Below are positions 58,896-64,000 of a stretch of DNA of 64,000 nucleotides, piece after piece (positions within the stretch are counted from its first letter, which is position 1; each line of letters begins with the position of its first letter). Both the position numbers and the translations under genes were made by a program. Source of the stretch: Neolentinus lepideus HHB14362 ss-1 (lineage: Eukaryota; Basidiomycota; Agaricomycetes; Gloeophyllales; Gloeophyllaceae); the NCBI GenBank assembly GCA_001632425.1, contig KV425552.1:376899-440898 (forward strand), read 5' to 3'. The notes under the pieces were generated by a model. The model had not been told where the DNA came from. It saw only the letters and a program-made list of their open reading frames with translations, and did not search any database.

Positions 58896-60091
58896 GGTGG
58901 GAGCGAACAGCCTTAACGATAGAGCTGCAGGTTGCGCTGATATGCGCGACGTTGGATATGTCGAAGACAAGTCGAGGTGAGAGAGGATACTCTTCGAACT
59001 GCTGGGTAATATTCGGATAATGTAGTCATCTTGGTGGTCGTCTTGATGGTCATCCTCATCTGTTCCCAGCCAATTATACCACCACGGGGCTTCCGGGCCG
59101 GTATTCAATCCGTGGTCAAACAAGTCCACCGAGACCACACGTTTGCTGGATTAAGTATAGGCATTACTGGTCAATAACATCCATCGTGGTTTGCCCTCTT
59201 GCAGGAAAGTAACTCATGATCTTCTCTATTTCTGCCCCAGGTCGTTCCACCGCGCAACATGTCATAGATTGGCAATGGCACCGTCCTTCGGTATCTGAAT
59301 TCGTCGCAGCTCGCAGAGACTTCCTCGTTTGTGTGGCACCTGTCTGTTGAAGCTAGAAATCGCTACGGTGTTATTAGAGCCTCGAATAGGTTGCTTGAGT
59401 GCGGCTCAGCCCAAACCTCAAGCTGCTGAGACTGCCAAGAATCAATACCTCCAGATTCCCGCACTGATCAATACTCGATTACTCTATTGCAACCCGCCGA
59501 ATAGCGCAGACGCAAATAGAGTGATGACATCAATAAGAATCCTGATCATCCACGTCAAGCCAAAGTAGTGGTATAACGAATACTCAACTTCTGGATCCAG
59601 TGCCATTATTAGGGGTAACGACACTACTTCAGAGCAGTCACGGTTGTCTACGTGCACTGGCGATGAGCCGAAGACGACTCGAGAAAACGCGAACCCCCAT
59701 GGTTTTGCCGGGCACGTAGTCACGCACGAAACGGTCGGGCGACACTGGGTTTGCAGTTCCGAGGCTTGGTCGTCAGCTGCACATCTTTACAAAGTGTATC
59801 CGACGGACGTAAGTGGCCAAAATAATCCGAGAGAACATTCTCCAGACCGAAGATGAGTACATGAGCGATTACTTCATTCAATACTCCAATTACAATCGTC
59901 GAAAAACGGCAAGAACCTAGAGCGAAAGCGCGAGACTGTACCGTAAATCGCGTGAGCAACGATACGCGAAAACATTCCACGCACCCAAAAGTCACATCCA
60001 TTCTTTATAGCTCTGCCGTCACCTCGTCTCAGACTGCGATATTCGAGAGCGGTATGTCCCTCTCCCGGTCGATGTCAGATCTCACTGAGAC
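58896..60091. other. Intergenic, no gene seen
   Basis: This holds the upstream part of the deacetylase frame and then about 1 kb with short open frames on both strands. None matches a family known to me. Confidence 0.45.
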
Positions 60092-61797
60092 CTACGGAAT
60101 GGCGGTGTCTAGCTCAGCAGGAGGGTCCAACTCGATGACAGTCTCGCATTCATTGGAAGAAGCCTGATACAGATGCAAGATCATGCTACTCGCTGACGCA
60201 GTCGGAACTACGACGACCCAAGGAAGCATGACTAACGGTAGAATCGTCAAAGAACCCGAATTGTTAGATCCCATCACCGCAAGCACGCATACGACGATGT
60301 TGCTAAAAGGCGGTGTCAAAGCGGGCCACGGACCACGGGCAAAGGGCTATATTATGACACACCAGATATAGTACTGGATAGAGTCCCTAGCCAGTGTGAT
60401 GAGAAGCCTGTTTCCGTAACTGAGAGTTGTTGAGAGGCCCAGCTCCCACCAGGATTCGACATGGAGCATAGCGGAGTAGAGGATAATCAATGCCAACATG
60501 GCATCGAAGAAAATTGATGGTACTCTGAAATGGAGAACTTGATCACGAAAATCCAGCTGAGGGTTCTTTTGAACTCACAGGCTGAGGCTCTGGTGATGGC
60601 TACAGATAATCACGTTTCCAAAGGTGACAACAGCCACTTTTGGAGAACCCAAGCTCAAGCCCATTACAAAGCCTGTCTCTACGACAAATAACACCGTTAT
60701 GATAATTATGTATGAGTGCTCTTGCTTGGGGCATCAGCACGTCACATCTTCAGAGCGATTCCGTATACATACTGTTTCCTAATATTGCATGTGCTCGTAT
60801 TTGTAGAATCACTATAAGCCAAATTACCGTAAGTGCTGCAGAAGGCAATCTATGTTTGTAACTCGCATTGCACGATCGCAAACATAACTGGCACTAGTTT
60901 GGATGTATTTAGCAGGGTTTAGTGCGAGAATCAAGCAATTTACCAACAGCTGCCATGAACGTATAGAACGAATGGCCTTTCTCGCATGGTCAGGTCAGTA
61001 GATGGGAGAAACACCGGCGCTACTATAGAAATTTACACGAACTTGGTGTTTCGGGAGTTACTAAACGAGCCGCCACAATGATATATGGTCGACTTACAGA
61101 TGATCATGATCTCTGAGCCAAAAGACTGCCACATAGATATTCCATGAGGCATGTGACAAATAACAACCAGTCTGGATGCTCACGAATACCACTCGTCGCC
61201 ACAACGACAAATCCGAAGTACCGATTCTAAGATGAACATATGCTACCTGTTAACTTCGAACGATATGTAGAAGGACTTACGATCATGTAAAGTATCTTCA
61301 TGGGTGACCATGCCAGGCGCTAGAACACAGGACGCATTTAATCCTGACTCAGATCGGTCTTGCATAGATTGACCCAGATTATCTCAACCTGGCCATGCGC
61401 TGCTCTATGAGATTTGCGCGTAATTGCCAGGGCATACACTCACCTCTGGAGAGATTGTCGCCACTAGACTCTGGTTAGTCTCCGATGTATAGTACGCGGC
61501 TGGATACGAACCGAAATGGTGAATATAAAGACTGAGTGATGCGACTTAAGGTTTTCGAAATCAGCAACTCATCCATGCTTGTGACAATAAGACGGTTAAT
61601 ATTCTCAACTCACACAAAGAATAGTTTCCCAGCTCAGAGCTCCACATAATGCTAGAAAAGTCTCGCTGTGTCGCCAGCTCCATGACCAGTTGAGAGTAAA
61701 CCTGAAAGCATGACTTTATAACGGCTTGAGAAGAGCCTACACGCGATGTTCTCGGAGACGGCTGGACCATGACTGAATCACTAGAGTTTCCTGTCAA
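60092..61797 (-). CDS. DUF6533-type seven-helix membrane protein, copy 4 (paralogue of the 41.5 kb gene)
   Basis: The minus strand carries the same exon series as the 41.5 kb gene, in the same order: VEIIW (near 61385), RLAWSPMKILYMI (near 61280-61320), NRYFGFVVVATSGI (near 61190-61230), TFGNVIICSHHQSLSL (near 60590-60625), VPSIFFDAMLALIILYSAML with LLITLARDSIQYYIW (60385-60530) and, in the last exon, LPWVVVVPTASASSMILHLY and LDPPAELDTAIP to the stop at 60092. The splice junction after NRYFGF...SGI matches that of the other copy (GTGAGCA donor). The 5' end is unclear; 61797 is the first ATG of a possible first exon. Some middle exons are too weak to place, so it may be partly decayed. Function unknown. 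Confidence 0.6.
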
Positions 61798-62191
61798 TAG
61801 GGCTCCTTAACCTTGGTCGCAGTATGCCGTTCGTAGTTCCACTCACGAGACTTCGAAGTATCGTGAATTCTCCAACATTCGAACCAGCGACTCCAGTAAT
61901 CTCGCCGACGGGAATTCATTCTCAGTCACGTAGGGTGTACTGTATCGATTCGATGGTTGATTCAAAGAACGCAGATCGAGAGAAAATCCCGCACGAGGTG
62001 ACTGGTCCTTGGGAAACAGAATATGATGGTGGCAGAGGCTCGAAGAAGAGCGACGACGTGTCGGACTCATAGACATTACCATTTTCGACTTGCTTTGATC
62101 TTATCATGGAAGGCGCATTCAATCTAAGTTGCGCATAATATTTTAAGAAAAGGAAATTTATGCAAAAGAGTACTGAATAACCATTATCAGT
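61798..62191. other. Intergenic, no gene seen
   Basis: This lies between the 5' side of DUF6533 copy 4 and tRNA-Gly. The open frames here are short and overlap on both strands, with no recognisable product. Confidence 0.45.
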
Positions 62192-62262
62192 ACGCCGAAC
62201 GGGAATCGAACCCGTGCCGCTTGCTTGGAAGGCAAGCATGATAACCACTTCACCATCGGCGT
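62192..62262 (-). tRNA. tRNA-Gly (anticodon TCC)
   Basis: On the minus strand the acceptor arms ACGCCGA and TCGGCGT pair over seven bases. The anticodon stem CTTGC/GCAAG encloses loop CTTCCAA (anticodon TCC), and the T-arm is ACGGG TTCGATT CCCGT. No intron is present. It decodes GGA. Confidence 0.95.
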
Positions 62263-62356
62263 AATAATAGATTTGTCTTGGCTTTTATATTGATTCATCC
62301 CCGTCCTCTCGTTACATCGCGCCACAACAGCTTGACGCAGCTCTTGTCCTCCTCAC

Positions 62357-64000
62357 ATGTCTACACTACAGCACTTTGGTAAAGGTGCCCTCCGTGTAGC
62401 CAAAAACTACACCAAAGGCTACTCAGACACCCAAGCGAAGGTTAGGGATGCAACCTCGAATGACCCATGGGGACCCTCGGGCACGCAGATGAACGAGGTC
62501 GCCCAGATGACTTATAACCAGTACGCAGCAGCTGTCTAAATCTTCAGGATCAGCTATGTACTTTATGCCCCAGGAACGACTTTGTGGAGATCATGGAGAT
62601 GCTGGACAAGCGGCTGAACGACAAGGGAAAGAACTGGCGGCACGTTTTCAAGGTGCGCCTCGTACGTGTCTGCATGCGCACTCGCATTGACGAACGCAGC
62701 CGGTTTACAGTCGCTGACATTACTCGACTATTTACTACACGCCGGCTCAGAGAATGTCGTGATCTACTTCCGCGACAATCTATACATCATCAAGACGCTG
62801 AAGGAGTTCCAGTACGTTGACGAGTACGGGAAGGATCTGGGTGCGAATGTGCGTCAGAAGGCGAAGGACATCACGAATCTCCTGCAGGATGAGGGGCGGC
62901 TGCGTGAGGAGCGGCGCACCCGAGCGCATATGCGGGACCGGATGGTTGGGAGGTCCCCCGATGAAGAGGACGAGAACGCTCGCAGAAGAAGTAGGAGTGT
63001 ACCCCCTAACCGTGGTAATAGGGAGGACGATGATCTACAGCGTGCGATTGAGGAGAGCAAGCGGCTGGCAGAGGAGCAGGCGAACAAGAACGCCGAAGAT
63101 CGGGATCTTGAGCGAGCGATCAAGCTTAGTGAGGAAGAGGAGGCGAAGCGGGCAAAGGCGCTGCAGGATGCGAATCAAGCAGCTTTGTTTGATGATCAGA
63201 ATCAATTGTGGGTGGTGGCTTTGTCCAGGATCGTCCAATCACAAGCTGACATAGTGTTCCCAGGGCGCCGCCTTCGACCAATCCTTTCCCCCTTGTCGAT
63301 CCAAATGCGCAGCAGTCGCAGTTTATGACCGGCTTGCAGCCTCAATTTACCCAACTGCAGCCCCAATTCACGTCGTTTAATCCATGGCAACAGCAGGCTC
63401 AACAGGAGGCCATGCAAGCTGAATACATGCGCCAACAGGCCGAGTGGATGCACCAGCAACAGGAAGCGGCACAATTGCAGGCACAGCAGGAGGAGTGGAT
63501 GCGCCAACAGCAGCTGATACAAATGCAACAGCAGCAACAGCTTCAGGCGCAGCAGTCACTCATGGCTCAGCCCACTGGGTTCGGGTGAGCGATCTGCCCA
63601 ATGCTATTCCTGAATCATCTGTCTTACCATATGTTCATGTAGTTCAAACAATCCATTTGCGCCGGCTCAGCCCGCCCAGGCTCAGCCTCCCTTCCTCAGC
63701 ACCTCGCAAATGTCGTCGCCAGGACCACAGACGCAGAGTCCTGTATCGTTCAACTTGCAGGGCTCATACGATGGCGGTAACCGGCAGGGTGCTATCAGCG
63801 CACCACCTGGTCCGTCTCAATCAACGCCTGCATCATCGTTCCAGCAGCAAGGATCGCTGCGCAGTCAGACGCGCACTGATCAAGAGCACTCGCACCTTGC
63901 CAGCCTCTTTGCTAACCGTACCGATGATGGTGTCGATACGTTCGGTAACACCGGCTTGCTCAGGTACGAGGATGGATGGCCCATCGTACTGATCTGTTTG
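62357..64000 (+). CDS. Epsin (ENTH-domain endocytic adaptor), 3' end missing
   Basis: Epsins bind PIP2, ubiquitin and coat proteins in clathrin-mediated endocytosis. Exons: 62357-62520, 62574-62652, 62711-63207, 63264-63584 and 63643-63963; a sixth lies beyond the window, since a GTACGAGG donor is open at 63964. The ENTH domain is complete: VRDATSNDPWGPSGTQMNEV, NDFVEIMEMLDKRL, KNWRHVFKSLTLLDYLLHAG, ENVVIYFRDNLYIIKTLKEF and NVRQKAKDITNLLQDEGRLR. Two ubiquitin-interacting motifs follow (DDLQRAIEESKRLAEEQ; RDLERAIKLSEEEEAKR), then a Gln-rich stretch and an NPF motif (SNNPFAPAQP) that would bind EH domains. The clathrin box is not seen and may be in the missing part. Confidence 0.93.

Noticed and set aside
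1..64000. CRISPR array, rRNA operon, biosynthetic cluster or defence island
   Set aside because: No spaced direct repeats, rRNA sequence, polyketide/peptide synthase or terpene cyclase genes were seen. The mix of secreted hydrolases and membrane proteins does not form a recognisable cluster.

Overview
This window reads as nuclear DNA of an Agaricomycete fungus (mushroom-forming Basidiomycota). The genes are broken by many short GT-AG introns, mostly 45-65 nt. Genes lie on both strands with 0.3-2.5 kb between them. Several families are typical of Agaricomycetes: a polyporopepsin-like aspartic peptidase, DUF6533-type seven-helix membrane proteins, and a protein-kinase-like family ending in the motif IIDFGR. 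Two intron-less tRNA genes are present. I see no bacterial operons, CRISPR arrays or intact transposons. All exon models were spliced by hand from reading frame and splice signals, without transcripts.

Layout. At 1-4.2 kb is the 3' part of an OMA1-type mitochondrial metallopeptidase, followed by decayed tandem copies of its own 3' exons and a minisatellite. A secreted aspartic peptidase (4.3-5.9 kb), tRNA-Glu and a tRNA-Glu fragment follow. The minus strand then carries a WDR48/UAF1-like WD40 protein (6.7-11.0 kb), a small membrane-anchored protein (12.4-13.1 kb) and a secreted amidase (13.6-15.3 kb). Next come DNA polymerase epsilon subunit DPB4 on the plus strand (15.8-16.8 kb), a 1240-residue three-repeat protein of unknown function (17.4-21.7 kb, minus) and an APC-type amino acid/GABA/choline permease (23.3-25.6 kb, minus). 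A BAR-like coiled-coil protein with a long disordered tail occupies 26.9-29.9 kb.

The right half mixes housekeeping genes with scattered members of one membrane-protein family. DUF6533-type genes lie at 32.2, 41.5, 47.6 and 60.1 kb. Between them are SUMO (34.3 kb), an HNH-type zinc protein (36.7 kb), a kinase-like protein (37.6-40.3 kb, minus), an unknown 298-residue protein (43.8 kb), a phosphoinositide-specific phospholipase C (49.5 kb), an AIF2/FSP1-type FAD oxidoreductase (52.1 kb, minus), a PNGase A-like peptide amidase (55.0 kb, minus) and a polysaccharide-deacetylase-fold hydrolase (58.0 kb, minus). tRNA-Gly and the 5' part of an epsin close the window.

The genes do not form one pathway. 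The recurring themes are housekeeping functions (mitochondrial quality control, replication, ubiquitin and SUMO, phosphoinositide signalling, endocytosis), secreted hydrolases, and lineage-specific families expanding by local duplication. I found no convincing new multi-gene system. The most unusual items are the OMA1 3'-end decay array, the 1240-residue three-repeat protein and the dispersed DUF6533 family with its inverted 41.5/60.1 kb pair.
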